A stretch of 64,000 bases of DNA from Accumulibacter sp. (GCA_024235715.1 JACKLW010000008.1:186001-250000), one strand, 5' to 3'. Numbered from the stretch's first letter, positions 8,435-18,713 are shown. Translations and numbers: made by a program. Notes: generated from the sequence alone by a model not told the origin.

Positions 8435-9546
8435 TGCCGCGCCCGATCGAGGCGCGCATCGACCTCGCGGCGCTGCGTCACAATTATCTGCTTGCCAGAC
8501 GGCACGCTACCCGCCAGGCGGGCGGGGCGAAGGCCTGGGCCGTGGTCAAGGCCAACGCTTACGGTCACGGTCTGCTGCGCGCTGCGGCGGCGCTCGGTGA
8601 CGTCGCCGACGGCTTTGCGCTGCTCGATCTCGATGAGGCAATCGCCCTGCGCGAGGCTGGCATTCGACAGCCGATCCTGCTGCTCGAAGGCTTCTTCGAG
8701 GCCGCGGACGTGGCGCTCTGCAACAGGTACGACCTGACGGTCGTTGTGCATTGCCTCGAACAGCTGAAGACCCTGCGACAGAGCACGCTGTCGGCGCCGA
8801 ACAGGCGCTTGCCGATCTATCTGAAGCTCAACACCGGAATGAACCGCCTCGGGATCACGGCGACTCAGATGCCGGCGGTCAGGCGCGAACTCGCTGCGGC
8901 AGGGACGCTTGCTCGGGTCACGCTGATGACCCACTTCGCCGAGGCCGACGGCGCTGGCGGCGAACGCTGCATCGCCTGGCAACTGCAGCGCTTTGCGGCG
9001 ATGACCGCGGACTGGCCGGCAGCCGGGCGCTTGCCGGTTTCGCTGGCCAACTCGGCGGCGATCCTGCGTTATCCGCACACCGCTCACGACTGGGTGCGGC
9101 CGGGAATCATGCTTTACGGCGGCAGTCCTTTTTCCGATCAGGATGCGGCGAGCCTCGATCTGCGGCCGGTAATGACGCTGCGCAGCCGTATTCTGGCGGT
9201 GCAGGAGATCGGTGTCGGCGAGCGCGTCGGTTACGGTGGCACTTTCGTCGCGCAACGGCCGACACGTGTAGGCATCGTCGCCTGCGGCTATGCCGACGGC
9301 TACCCGCGCCACGCGCCGGGGGGCACACCGATCATCGTTGCCGGCCGGCGAACGCATACTCTGGGACGGGTGTCGATGGACATGCTGGCCTGCGACCTCA
9401 CCGATCTGCCGGAAGCGGGCGTCGACAGCCCGGTCGTCCTGTGGGGCTCGGGGCTGCCGGCTGACGAGGTGGCCAGCGCGGCGGGGACCATCAGCTATGA
9501 ACTCTTCTGCGCGCTGGCGCGGCGCGTACCGGTGGTCGCAGTTTGA
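8434..9546 (+). CDS. alr: Alanine racemase
   Basis: 370-residue PLP enzyme that interconverts L- and D-alanine, supplying D-alanine for peptidoglycan. The PLP-binding lysine is Lys39 in AVVKANAYGHG, and the second catalytic residue, a tyrosine, is in ERVGYGGTFVA. Other family blocks are LKLNTGMNRLGI, SLANSAAILRYP and GRVSMDMLACDLTDLP. The start overlaps the LysR stop and the end overlaps the radA start (TTG at 9543), so LysR-alr-radA form one operon. Whether a second racemase exists elsewhere cannot be seen here, so the biosynthetic role is assumed. Confidence 0.95.
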   Translation: MPRPIEARIDLAALRHNYLLARRHATRQAGGAKAWAVVKANAYGHGLLRAAAALGDVADGFALLDLDEAIALREAGIRQPILLLEGFFEAADVALCNRYDLTVVVHCLEQLKTLRQSTLSAPNRRLPIYLKLNTGMNRLGITATQMPAVRRELAAAGTLARVTLMTHFAEADGAGGERCIAWQLQRFAAMTADWPAAGRLPVSLANSAAILRYPHTAHDWVRPGIMLYGGSPFSDQDAASLDLRPVMTLRSRILAVQEIGVGERVGYGGTFVAQRPTRVGIVACGYADGYPRHAPGGTPIIVAGRRTHTLGRVSMDMLACDLTDLPEAGVDSPVVLWGSGLPADEVASAAGTISYELFCALARRVPVVAV

Positions 9547-10928
9547 CCGTGGCCAGGGCAGGGGGCCCCCGAAAGACCGTATTCTCGTGTACCGAGTGCG
9601 GCGCGAGTGCTGTCAAGTGGCAGGGACAGTGCCCCGGCTGTGGCGTCTGGAATACGCTCGTCGAAACAGTCATCGACACCGCTGCCGCTGGTCAGCAGCG
9701 ACGCTTCGCAGCGCTCGGCGGCAGCGCAGAACTGCAGACGCTTGCCGACATTGAAGCCCGCGAGGAAGATCGCTTGCCCACCGGCATCGGCGAGTTCGAC
9801 CGGGCCCTGGGCGGCGGGCTGGTTGCCGGCGGGGTGGTACTGATCGGTGGCGACCCGGGAATCGGCAAGAGCACGCTGCTGCTGCAGGCTCTCGCCGCGC
9901 TGGCGCCAGCGCGCAAGGTTCTCTACGTCAGCGGCGAAGAGTCGGGTCAGCAGATCGCCATGCGCGCACGGCGCCTGTCACTGGTCACCGGCGGATTACG
10001 CCTGCTGGCCGAGATCAACCTCGAGAAGATCCTGGCAACGCTGCAGTCGGCACAGCCGCAGGTGGCGGTGATCGATTCGATCCAGACGCTGTGGTCGGAC
10101 CAGCTCAACTCGGCGCCGGGCTCGGTTGCGCAGGTTCGCGAATGCGCTGCACAGCTTACCCGCCTCGCCAAGCAGACCGGAATCACGGTGATCCTGGTCG
10201 GCCACGTCACCAAGGAAGGTGCTCTCGCGGGGCCGCGGGTCCTCGAGCACATCGTTGATACGGTGCTCTATTTCGAGGGCGATACACACTCCAGCTTCCG
10301 CCTGATCCGTGCCGTCAAGAATCGTTATGGAGCGGTCAACGAGATTGGCGTCTTCGCGATGACGGACCGAGGGCTGAAGGCAGTCAGCAACCCTTCGGCG
10401 ATCTTTCTGTCGAAACATGGAGACGACGTTCCCGGTTCGTGCGTGCTGGTCACTCAGGAAGGCACCCGGCCACTGCTGGTCGAGATCCAGGCGCTGGTCG
10501 ATCAGGCCCACGGCAATCCGCGGCGACTGACGGTCGGCCTCGATGCGCAGCGTCTGGCGATGCTGCTGGCCGTGCTGCATCGTCATGCGGGGATCGTCTG
10601 CTTTGATCAGGACGTCTTCGTCAATGCCGTCGGCGGCGTCAAGATCGGTGAGCCCGCGGCCGATATGGCAGTGTTGTTATCAATCGTATCATCACTTAAA
10701 AACAAGGCGTTACCGGAGAAACTTGTCGTGTTTGGTGAGGTCGGCCTGGCGGGCGAGATCCGCCCGGCGCCGCGTGGTCAGGAGCGCCTGCGCGAAGCGG
10801 CCAAGCTCGGTTTCACGCGCGCCATGATTCCCGAAGCCAACGAGCCCAGGCAGGGTATCGCGGGCATCGAAGTAATCCCGGTCCGGCGGGTTGACGAAGC
10901 CGTGCAGCGGCTGCGCGAGCTGGAGTGA
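9543..10928 (+). CDS. radA: DNA repair protein RadA
   Basis: 461-residue RecA-like ATPase that promotes branch migration during recombinational repair. Domains in order: zinc finger CTECG...CPGCG (residues about 15-33), RecA-like core with Walker A GGDPGIGKST, the RadA-specific motif VKNRYGAVNEIGVF (Phe replaced by Tyr in KNRFG), and a C-terminal Lon-like domain from about residue 300. The start is either TTG 9543, overlapping the alr stop, or GTG 9549. Within the Lon-like part, bases 10668-10735 use low-GC codons (TTA, TCA, GTA, CTT, AAA) unlike the rest of the gene, although the protein sequence there is normal. Confidence 0.95.
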   Translation: MTVARAGGPRKTVFSCTECGASAVKWQGQCPGCGVWNTLVETVIDTAAAGQQRRFAALGGSAELQTLADIEAREEDRLPTGIGEFDRALGGGLVAGGVVLIGGDPGIGKSTLLLQALAALAPARKVLYVSGEESGQQIAMRARRLSLVTGGLRLLAEINLEKILATLQSAQPQVAVIDSIQTLWSDQLNSAPGSVAQVRECAAQLTRLAKQTGITVILVGHVTKEGALAGPRVLEHIVDTVLYFEGDTHSSFRLIRAVKNRYGAVNEIGVFAMTDRGLKAVSNPSAIFLSKHGDDVPGSCVLVTQEGTRPLLVEIQALVDQAHGNPRRLTVGLDAQRLAMLLAVLHRHAGIVCFDQDVFVNAVGGVKIGEPAADMAVLLSIVSSLKNKALPEKLVVFGEVGLAGEIRPAPRGQERLREAAKLGFTRAMIPEANEPRQGIAGIEVIPVRRVDEAVQRLRELE

Positions 10929-10985
10929 GCTCCGTTGCGATAGGGACGCGAAAGGCAGGATCGTGCAAGGGCAGGTTGCCGGCGA

Positions 10986-11015
10986 TTGACCGCGGACGAC
11001 AGAGCTACCTATACT
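10986..11015 (+). promoter_or_regulatory. Sigma-70 type promoter for haem sensor/kinase operon
   Basis: TTGACC at 10986-10991 and TATACT at 11010-11015 are separated by 18 bases. The predicted start lies about 50 bases upstream of the ATG at 11071, which has AAGGGAG in front of it. It follows radA by 58 bases, so the sensor gene need not depend on the alr-radA transcript. Confidence 0.6.
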
Positions 11016-11070
11016 CGCGGCGCTAGCGCTGAGTTTCCGGTCCGCATCATTCTAAGAAGGGAGTGCACTC

Positions 11071-11943
11071 ATGGGGCTGCGACTGAAGTTCAACCTGGTG
11101 CTGCTGCTGGTCTTCGGCGCCGGCATGGCTGTGTCGGCTTACGTCTCACACCGCCTGCTGGACGAAAACGCCAAGCAGGAGACGCTGCGCAACGCCGGCC
11201 TGATGATGGAATCGGCGCTGTCGGTGCGCGGCTACACCGTGGCGCAGGTGAAGCCGCTGCTGGCATCGCAGCTGGCCACGACTTTCCTGCCGCAAACGGT
11301 GCCGGCCTATGCGGCCACCGAGATCTTCAACAAGCTGCATGCCAAGTACCCCGACTTCAGCTACAAGGAGGCGACGCTGAATCCGACCAACCCGCGGGAC
11401 CGCGCGGTCGATTGGGAGAGCGACATCGTGCAGAAATTCCGCAGCGACGACAAAGTCACCGAACTGATCGGCGAGCGCGAGACGCCGACCGGCCGAATGC
11501 TCTACATCGCCCGGCCGATCACCATCAAGGACCCAGCCTGCCTTGCCTGCCACAGCATACCCTCGGCCGCGCCGGCGTCGATGATCAAGATCTACGGCGA
11601 TAACAACGGTTTCGGATGGAAGCACATGGAAACCATCGGTGCACAGGTGGTCTCGGTGCCGATGTCGCTGCCGCTGGCCAATGCCCAGCGCACTTTCACC
11701 ACCTTCATGTTATCTCTCGGCGGCGTTTTCCTGGCGACCTTCGTCGTGCTCAACCTGATGTTGTCGATGTTGATCATCCGGCCGATTTCGAGCATGTCGG
11801 CTGCTGCCGACAGGGTCTCGACGGGCGACTTCGACGTACCCGAGTTCGCCGCCCGTGGCGGCGACGAGATCGGCGTGCTGGCGAACTCGTTCAATCGCAT
11901 GCGCCGCAGTCTGCAAAAAGCGATCAAGCTGATCGAATCCTGA
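11071..11943 (+). CDS. Membrane sensor with c-type haem (DUF3365/Tll0287-like) and HAMP domain
   Basis: 290 residues. N-terminal membrane segment (about residues 8-25), a periplasmic DUF3365/Tll0287-like domain containing the haem-attachment motif Cys157-Leu-Ala-Cys160-His161, a second membrane segment (about 212-235), and a HAMP domain (about 236-289) ending the protein. There is no kinase, methyl-accepting or cyclase output domain. Such PAS-like domains with covalently bound haem are thought to sense redox state or gases. The next gene, 161 bases downstream on the same strand, is a soluble Ser/Thr protein kinase, so the sensor may signal through it; that link is inference from position only. 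Confidence 0.87.
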   Translation: MGLRLKFNLVLLLVFGAGMAVSAYVSHRLLDENAKQETLRNAGLMMESALSVRGYTVAQVKPLLASQLATTFLPQTVPAYAATEIFNKLHAKYPDFSYKEATLNPTNPRDRAVDWESDIVQKFRSDDKVTELIGERETPTGRMLYIARPITIKDPACLACHSIPSAAPASMIKIYGDNNGFGWKHMETIGAQVVSVPMSLPLANAQRTFTTFMLSLGGVFLATFVVLNLMLSMLIIRPISSMSAAADRVSTGDFDVPEFAARGGDEIGVLANSFNRMRRSLQKAIKLIES

Positions 11944-12104
11944 ACGCGCTGCGCGACTGGCATGAGCCGGGCAGCTTGTGCCGCAGCCAAGAACGAATGG
12001 CAGGACTGGCCAATGAACGGGTGAGGAACGAGCGAGTGGGCAAGGGCATCGGCCGCTTGCACCGCCGTCTCTTCCATTGCCTTTGAGGGCGGAGCGACTA
12101 ATCC

Positions 12105-13472
12105 ATGACTATCCCGGAACGCATCGGCAAATACGAAATCCGTCGTGAACTCGGCAAGGGTGCCATGGGGACCGTCTACGAGGGTTTCGACCCGGGCATC
12201 GAGCGCTCGGTGGCGATCAAGACGATTCTCGCCGAGTACCTGGCGAACGTCGAATGCGACTCCGCAGTGGCGCGTTTCAAACGTGAGGCGCAGGCGGGCG
12301 GCAGGCTGCACCATCCCGGTATCGTCGGTGTATACGAGTTCGGCCAAGACGAGAAGATGGCGTTCATCGTCATGGAGTTCGTGCAGGGGCAGGAGTTGCG
12401 CAGGCTGATGCGCGAGCGCGGGCGCTTCGAGATGATCGACGTCTTCGAAGTGATGAAGCAGCTGCTGGGCGCACTCGACTATTCGCACAAGAACGGCGTC
12501 GTGCACCGCGACATCAAGCCAGCCAACCTGATGGTGCTGAGCGGGATGAAAATCAAGGTCATGGACTTCGGCGTCGCCAGAATCCAGAGTTCTTCGCTTA
12601 CCCAGGTCGGTTCTGTGGTCGGGACACCGACGCATATAGCCCCCGAACAGCTGCTGGGCTTGCCGGCCGATGGTCGTTCCGATCTCTGGGCAGCCGGCGT
12701 GATCCTCTATGAGCTGCTCACCGGGCGTGGACCTTTCGTCGCCGAAACACCGGTCGCGGTGATGCACAAGGTCATGCAGGTCGACCCGCCGCCGCCGTCG
12801 TCGATTGTCCCCTCGCTGCCAGCGGTCTTCGACACGGTCGTCGCGCGCGCGCTGGCAAAAAAGCCCGACGAGCGCTTTCAGAGCGCGCGCGACTTCGCTG
12901 GCGCACTGGTGGCCGCGTTTCTCAAGAGCAAACCGGGAACTGCAGGAGCAAAGGCCGCCGGCCCGGTCGAAAAGCAGGCGGCGGCGGAAGAAGTCCCGGA
13001 GGTGCCGCATGTGACCTTGCCGCCGGAAACGCTGGCGGAAATCGAATCTTCGCTGGTCAAGTCAATCGGCCCTCTGGCCAAGCATCTGGTGCGCAGGAGC
13101 GTGCAGCACGCGCGGACCGTTGAGGAATTCAACGCGGAGCTTGCCGAGAATGTTCCCGAGGGCAGCGAGCGTTTCGATTTTCTGAAACGCATCGAGCGGC
13201 TGGAAAGGTCTCCTTCCGCTTCGATCCCGCCGACGCAGGTCAAGGCGCCCGCAAAGAGCGAGAAGACGGCTGACAAACCGGCTGTGGCCTTCGATGCGGT
13301 GACGCTCGCCGCGGCCGAGAAGCGGCTTGCGCAGCACGTCGGACCGCTTGCCAAGGTCCTCATCAAACGCGCGGCAAACGATTCCGGCGACCTCGGCGAA
13401 CTCTACCGGAAGCTTGCCGAACATATCGACTCCGAGCACGAACGCGCCGATTTCCTGAAGGGTCTCGGCTAG
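12105..13472 (+). CDS. Serine/threonine protein kinase with duplicated C-terminal domain
   Basis: 455 residues, cytoplasmic (no membrane segment). The N-terminal ~265 residues are a Hanks-type kinase with all key residues: Gly-rich loop GKGAMGTVYEG (18-28 region), Lys39 in VAIK, His134-Arg-Asp136 in HRDIKPANLM, and Asp154-Phe-Gly. After a linker come two copies of a ~55-residue helical unit, roughly residues 305-365 and 395-455; they align through IGPLAKHLVRR / VGPLAKVLIKR and ERFDFLKRI / ERADFLKGL. The same type of unit occurs at the ends of other bacterial kinases, function unknown. The gene follows a haem-HAMP sensor lacking an output domain, so it may be that sensor's effector. Confidence 0.92.
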   Translation: MTIPERIGKYEIRRELGKGAMGTVYEGFDPGIERSVAIKTILAEYLANVECDSAVARFKREAQAGGRLHHPGIVGVYEFGQDEKMAFIVMEFVQGQELRRLMRERGRFEMIDVFEVMKQLLGALDYSHKNGVVHRDIKPANLMVLSGMKIKVMDFGVARIQSSSLTQVGSVVGTPTHIAPEQLLGLPADGRSDLWAAGVILYELLTGRGPFVAETPVAVMHKVMQVDPPPPSSIVPSLPAVFDTVVARALAKKPDERFQSARDFAGALVAAFLKSKPGTAGAKAAGPVEKQAAAEEVPEVPHVTLPPETLAEIESSLVKSIGPLAKHLVRRSVQHARTVEEFNAELAENVPEGSERFDFLKRIERLERSPSASIPPTQVKAPAKSEKTADKPAVAFDAVTLAAAEKRLAQHVGPLAKVLIKRAANDSGDLGELYRKLAEHIDSEHERADFLKGLG

Positions 13473-13629
13473 CGCCCGGCCACTGCCGATAGCCGCTGCT
13501 GACCAAGGTCACTTCTTGCTGACCGGCTCCCCGGCAGCACGCGCCAGAAGCGCTCGCGCCGGGTTGCCGACGACTGCCGGCAATCCGCCTGTGGCAGCCG
13601 GCGGTGGCGCCCGCCAGCGCGGCTTGTGC

Positions 13630-15294
<1,665 letters not shown>

Positions 15295-15442
15295 GGCCTT
15301 GCTTGTCGATCCGAGGGTGGAAAAGCGGTCGGCAGGCGCCGCGCGAACGGCGCCCGAAAAGCGCAAGTCTACCCGAGACTCGTCGCTGGCTGGCAGCGAC
15401 GTGTTCGTGGTGGTGATCGACAGGGAGTTCAGGAAGAAGGAA

Positions 15443-15468
15443 GGCCCTTCGCATTCCCGCGAAGGGCC
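15443..15468 (-). terminator. Stem-loop downstream of the PEP-CTERM remnant
   Basis: A perfect 10-bp stem, GGCCCTTCGC at 15443-15452 and GCGAAGGGCC at 15459-15468, with a 6-base loop. Read on the minus strand it starts 7 bases after the stop of the PEP-CTERM frame and is followed by TTCCTTCTTCC, a pyrimidine-rich rather than pure T tail. It is probably the original terminator of that gene. Confidence 0.6.
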
Positions 15469-15474
15469 ATGTTT

Positions 15475-15675
15475 TCACCACCGGGAACGGTCTTCTTGGC
15501 GCAAGCGATCCTGACGCATACCGCGACGCCGAGAGGCCAGTCCGACCGCGGCAATGGCCAGCAATGCGATTGACGATGGCTCGGGCACGTTATTGACGCC
15601 ACCGCCAGCGATATCGAGACCACCGACCGCATCGATCTCGTTGTCGCCGTCACGCGTAACAGCGCCCGGCCCGCC
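15475..15675 (-). pseudogene. Remnant of a PEP-CTERM sorting-domain protein
   Basis: An open frame of 66 codons without a usable ATG, bounded upstream by a TAG at 15676-15678. The translation ends in a textbook PEP-CTERM signal: VPEPSSIALLAIAAVGLASR, that is a Pro-Glu-Pro motif, a hydrophobic segment and an Arg cluster (RRR), then 17 further polar residues. PEP-CTERM proteins are exported and processed by the exosortase (EpsH) system and are often tied to exopolysaccharide. The preceding Asp/Gly-rich residues look like the end of a secreted domain. Only the C-terminal part survives, so the gene has lost its 5' end by deletion. The terminator hairpin beyond it is intact. Confidence 0.65.
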
Positions 15676-15747
15676 CTAGGTAACCGCCGCGTGGCAAAAG
15701 GCTGCCGCCTTCGGGAAGGCGGCCGCGGTAGTGACACGAATCGTCGG

Positions 15748-16527
15748 CTATTTTTCGACGAAAGCCCGCTCGATCACGTAGTCGCCCTGGGCGCCGATAT
15801 GCGGCGAGACTTCGAAGCCGCGACTGTCGAGCAACGCGCAACAATCCCCGAGCATCGCCGGGCTGCCGCAGAGCATTGCGCGGTCTTGAGCAGGATCCAG
15901 AGGAGGCAGGCCGATATCGGAGAACAAGCGGCCACTGTTGACCAGCGCGGTGATCCGGCCCTGATTGCGAAACGGTTCGCGGGTCACGGTCGGGTAGTAG
16001 ATCAACTTGTCGCGCACCAGATCGGCAAAGAACTCGTGACGCGGGAGTTCTTTCTCGATGAAGTCGCTGTAAGCCAGATCGCGCTGCCAGCGAACGCCGT
16101 GGATCAGCACTACTTTCTCGAAGCGTTCGTAGGTCTCGGGGTCCTGGATGAGACTGATGAACGGCGCCAGGCCGGTCCCGGTCGACAGCAGGTAAAGGTT
16201 CTTGCCGGGGCGCAGATCGCGCAGGACCAGCGTGCCCGTGGGCTTGCGACTGACAACAATCTCGTCGCCGACCGCCAGGTGCTGCAGCTTCGAGGTAAGC
16301 GGGCCATTTGGCACCTTGATGCTCAGGAATTCGAGATATTCGTCGTGGTTGGCACTGGCAATGCTATAGGCACGCGTCAGCGGGCGTCGATCCTCCTGGG
16401 GCAGCCCGATCATCACGAACTGGCCATTGATGAAGCGCAAGCCAGCGTCGCGCGTGGTGCGAAAACTGAACAGGGTCTCGTTCCAGTGGTGCACGGAAAG
16501 GACTCGTTGGGCAGAAAAGGTGCTCAT
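15748..16527 (-). CDS. fpr: Ferredoxin--NADP+ reductase
   Basis: 259 residues from ATG at 16527, matching the bacterial Fpr length of about 258. The FAD-binding beta-barrel shows the RAYSIAS motif (TRAYSIASANHDEY) and the NADP domain shows LLSTGTGLAPFISL, then VLIHGVRWQRDLAY. The C-terminus ends in YVIERAFVEK, the aromatic/Val-Glu-Lys ending of subclass I/II bacterial reductases. It transfers electrons between NADPH and ferredoxin or flavodoxin in the cytoplasm, often as part of oxidative-stress response. It is divergent from a FinR-like LysR regulator, the same arrangement as fprA/finR in Pseudomonas. Confidence 0.95.
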   Translation of the reverse strand: MSTFSAQRVLSVHHWNETLFSFRTTRDAGLRFINGQFVMIGLPQEDRRPLTRAYSIASANHDEYLEFLSIKVPNGPLTSKLQHLAVGDEIVVSRKPTGTLVLRDLRPGKNLYLLSTGTGLAPFISLIQDPETYERFEKVVLIHGVRWQRDLAYSDFIEKELPRHEFFADLVRDKLIYYPTVTREPFRNQGRITALVNSGRLFSDIGLPPLDPAQDRAMLCGSPAMLGDCCALLDSRGFEVSPHIGAQGDYVIERAFVEK

Positions 16528-16610
16528 CGTTCTTGATCCCGGAAGGCTAGTGATGAAAGCCATGATAGGTAGCCATGCTATATTTGTAAAACAGATTTCA
16601 TCGATAGACT

Positions 16611-16629
16611 ATATCTGGAAAGTAGATAT
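16611..16629. promoter_or_regulatory. Inverted repeat overlapping the finR-like start codon
   Basis: Arms ATATCT (16611-16616) and AGATAT (16624-16629) around a 7-base spacer; it contains the T-N11-A pattern typical of LysR sites and covers the first bases of the regulator's ATG. The whole fpr/regulator gap is unusually A/T-rich for this window. An autoregulatory site is likely; no binding has been shown. Confidence 0.35.
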
Positions 16630-17554
16630 GAGGTTCACTTTGCGGCAGATCGGCGTCTTTGTTGCCGTTGCCCGGCACGAGAGCGTTTCGCTTGCCGCTG
16701 AACAGCTCTCGCTGTCACAGTCGGCGACCAGCACTGCCCTTGGCGAACTCGAGCGGCAATACGACACGCTACTCTTCGACCGCTTCGGCAGGACGCTGCG
16801 TCTGAACGAACTCGGTCAGGCCCTGTTGCCTCAGGCCGTCGAACTGATCGAGCGTGCGGCAGCAATCGAAAGCGGACTCGAAGGCCATGCCGGCTATGGC
16901 AAGCTGCAGATCGGGGCGACACTGACCATAGGCAACTACCTGGCGACGCTGATCGTCGCCGACTTCCTCACACGCCACCCGGAGAGCAGCCTGAATCTGA
17001 AGGTGCACAACACGGCGACGATCGTCGATCAGGTCGCCCGCCACGAACTCGATCTCGGGCTGGTCGAAGGCAGCTGTCGGCACCCGGAACTGGTCGTCGA
17101 GCCCTGGGTGGCCGACGAACTCGTCGTCTTTTGCGCACCGGGGCACAACCTGGCGAAGCAGGCGTCGGCAACGCTGGCCGAACTGGCCGATCAGTCATGG
17201 ATCGTGCGCGAACCCGGTTCGGGGACGCGTGAAACCCTGGATCAGGCATTGCGCCATCAGCACTCACCGCTGAAGGTACGTCTCGAACTCGAACATACCG
17301 AAGCCATCAAGCGGGCAGTCGAGTTCGGCCTCGGTATCGGTTGCATTTCGCGCCTGGCGTTGCGCGAGGCCTTCCGGCGCGGCAGCCTGGTGGCGATTCA
17401 AACGCCGGAACTTGACTTGCGGCGGCATTTCCACTTCCTCTGGCACCGGCGGAAGTTTCAGACCGCAGGGATGCGCGAGTTCATTTGCCTGTGTCGGGCG
17501 ATGACCGAAGGCATCGAACGCAGTGACCAGATCGAGTGGTCGTTCATTCCGTAG
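16628..17554 (+). CDS. LysR family regulator, FinR-like
   Basis: 308 residues from ATG at 16628. The N-terminal HTH is RFTLRQIGVFVAVARHESVS followed by SQSATSTALGELERQYDTLL; the effector domain starts GKLQIGATLTIGNYLATLI. Upstream in-frame starts would run into the divergent fpr gene and are not preferred, although no strong ribosome-binding site is visible before 16628. Length, opening sequence and divergent position to fpr match FinR of Pseudomonas, which activates fprA in response to superoxide and sulphur limitation. A role in inducing fpr is therefore inferred, not shown. Confidence 0.9.
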   Translation: MRFTLRQIGVFVAVARHESVSLAAEQLSLSQSATSTALGELERQYDTLLFDRFGRTLRLNELGQALLPQAVELIERAAAIESGLEGHAGYGKLQIGATLTIGNYLATLIVADFLTRHPESSLNLKVHNTATIVDQVARHELDLGLVEGSCRHPELVVEPWVADELVVFCAPGHNLAKQASATLAELADQSWIVREPGSGTRETLDQALRHQHSPLKVRLELEHTEAIKRAVEFGLGIGCISRLALREAFRRGSLVAIQTPELDLRRHFHFLWHRRKFQTAGMREFICLCRAMTEGIERSDQIEWSFIP

Positions 17555-17657
17555 CTGGCTGCGGCCGGCCGCTCGTCCTTGGCCTTCACTGCACTGCATG
17601 CCTGGCGACGCTCTTGCTATACTCACAGGCTCTCGCGCGGAGGGCACGGAGGGCAGG

Positions 17658-18713
17658 ATGAACCGAATCGCCATTGTCGATGACAGCGATATCAATCTGG
17701 TGTTGTTGAAGGCCCTGGTCGGAAAACTGGGTGACTGTGAGGCGGTGCTGTTCCAGGAATCGCCAAAGGGCTTGCAGTGGTGTTCGGAAAACCTGCCGGA
17801 TCTGGTCATCGTCGACTACATGATGCCGGAACTCGATGGCCTGGAGTTCATCAGCCGCCTGCGCAAGGTCCCTGGCCGCGACGAACTGCCGGTGCTTATG
17901 ATTACCGCCAATGACGACAAGGACGTGCGCTATCAGGCACTGGACCTCGGTGCTACCGATTTTCTGACCAAGCCGGTCGATCGAATGGAGTTCGCGGCGC
18001 GCGTCCGAAACATGCTCTCACTGAATACCAGCCGCCGGCATCTGGCCGACCGCGCTTCCTGGCTGGCCGAGGAAGTCTCCAAGGCGACCAGCGCGGTGCA
18101 CGCGCGCGAACAGGAATTGCTCTTTCGCATGTCGCGCGCGGCCGAGTTTCGCGATCCGGAAACGGGCGCCCACATCCAGCGCATGGCGCATTTTTCGCGC
18201 TTGATCGCGGCCGAGTTGGCACTTTCCCCCGCCGACCAGACGCTCATTCTGCAAGCCGCACCAATGCACGATGTCGGCAAGATCGGCATCCCGGACGCCA
18301 TTCTGCTGAAGCCGGGGCGACTGACAGCGGAAGAGTTCGCCATCATGAAGACTCACGCCAGCATCGGCTTCGAACTCCTCGATGGTAGTGAGTCGGTCGT
18401 CTTGCAGGCTGCCGCCGAGATAGCTGTTTCGCATCATGAGAAGTTCGACGGTTCGGGCTATCCGCAGGGTCTTCGCGGAGCGGAGATACCGCTGTTTGGC
18501 CGTATCGTGGCCGTGGCCGACGTTTTCGACGCGCTGGTTTCCGACCGGCCGTACAAGAGGCAATGGCCAACCGAGAAGGCTCTGGCCTACGTGCAGAACG
18601 GCGCCGGCGGGCATTTCGACCCACAGTGCGTGGCGGCATTCCTGGCGCGGCAAGACGAAGCGCTGGAGATCCGCGCACGCTTCCAGGATGAGGCATTGTC
18701 AGAGGATTTGTGA
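17658..18713 (+). CDS. Response regulator with HD-GYP cyclic-di-GMP phosphodiesterase domain
   Basis: 351 residues from ATG at 17658 (GGAGGGCAG in front). Residues 1-120 form a receiver domain with the phospho-acceptor Asp53 in IVDYMMPELDG and the conserved Lys in TDFLTKPVD. Residues about 150-340 are an HD-GYP domain with His204-Asp205 in MHDVGKIG, then LKPGRL, the HHEKFDGSGYPQGL signature and VAVADVFDAL. All metal-binding residues appear intact, so it should hydrolyse cyclic-di-GMP. No histidine kinase is adjacent. A TATACT -10 element lies about 35 bases upstream. It is followed by a CZB-domain gene on the same strand. Confidence 0.93.
   Translation: MNRIAIVDDSDINLVLLKALVGKLGDCEAVLFQESPKGLQWCSENLPDLVIVDYMMPELDGLEFISRLRKVPGRDELPVLMITANDDKDVRYQALDLGATDFLTKPVDRMEFAARVRNMLSLNTSRRHLADRASWLAEEVSKATSAVHAREQELLFRMSRAAEFRDPETGAHIQRMAHFSRLIAAELALSPADQTLILQAAPMHDVGKIGIPDAILLKPGRLTAEEFAIMKTHASIGFELLDGSESVVLQAAAEIAVSHHEKFDGSGYPQGLRGAEIPLFGRIVAVADVFDALVSDRPYKRQWPTEKALAYVQNGAGGHFDPQCVAAFLARQDEALEIRARFQDEALSEDL

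Noticed and set aside
10700-10712. Possible frameshift slippery site (TTAAAAAC) in radA
   Set aside because: In the reading frame it is CTT AAA AAC, which does not fit the X-XXY-YYZ pattern, and there is no downstream pseudoknot or alternative product.
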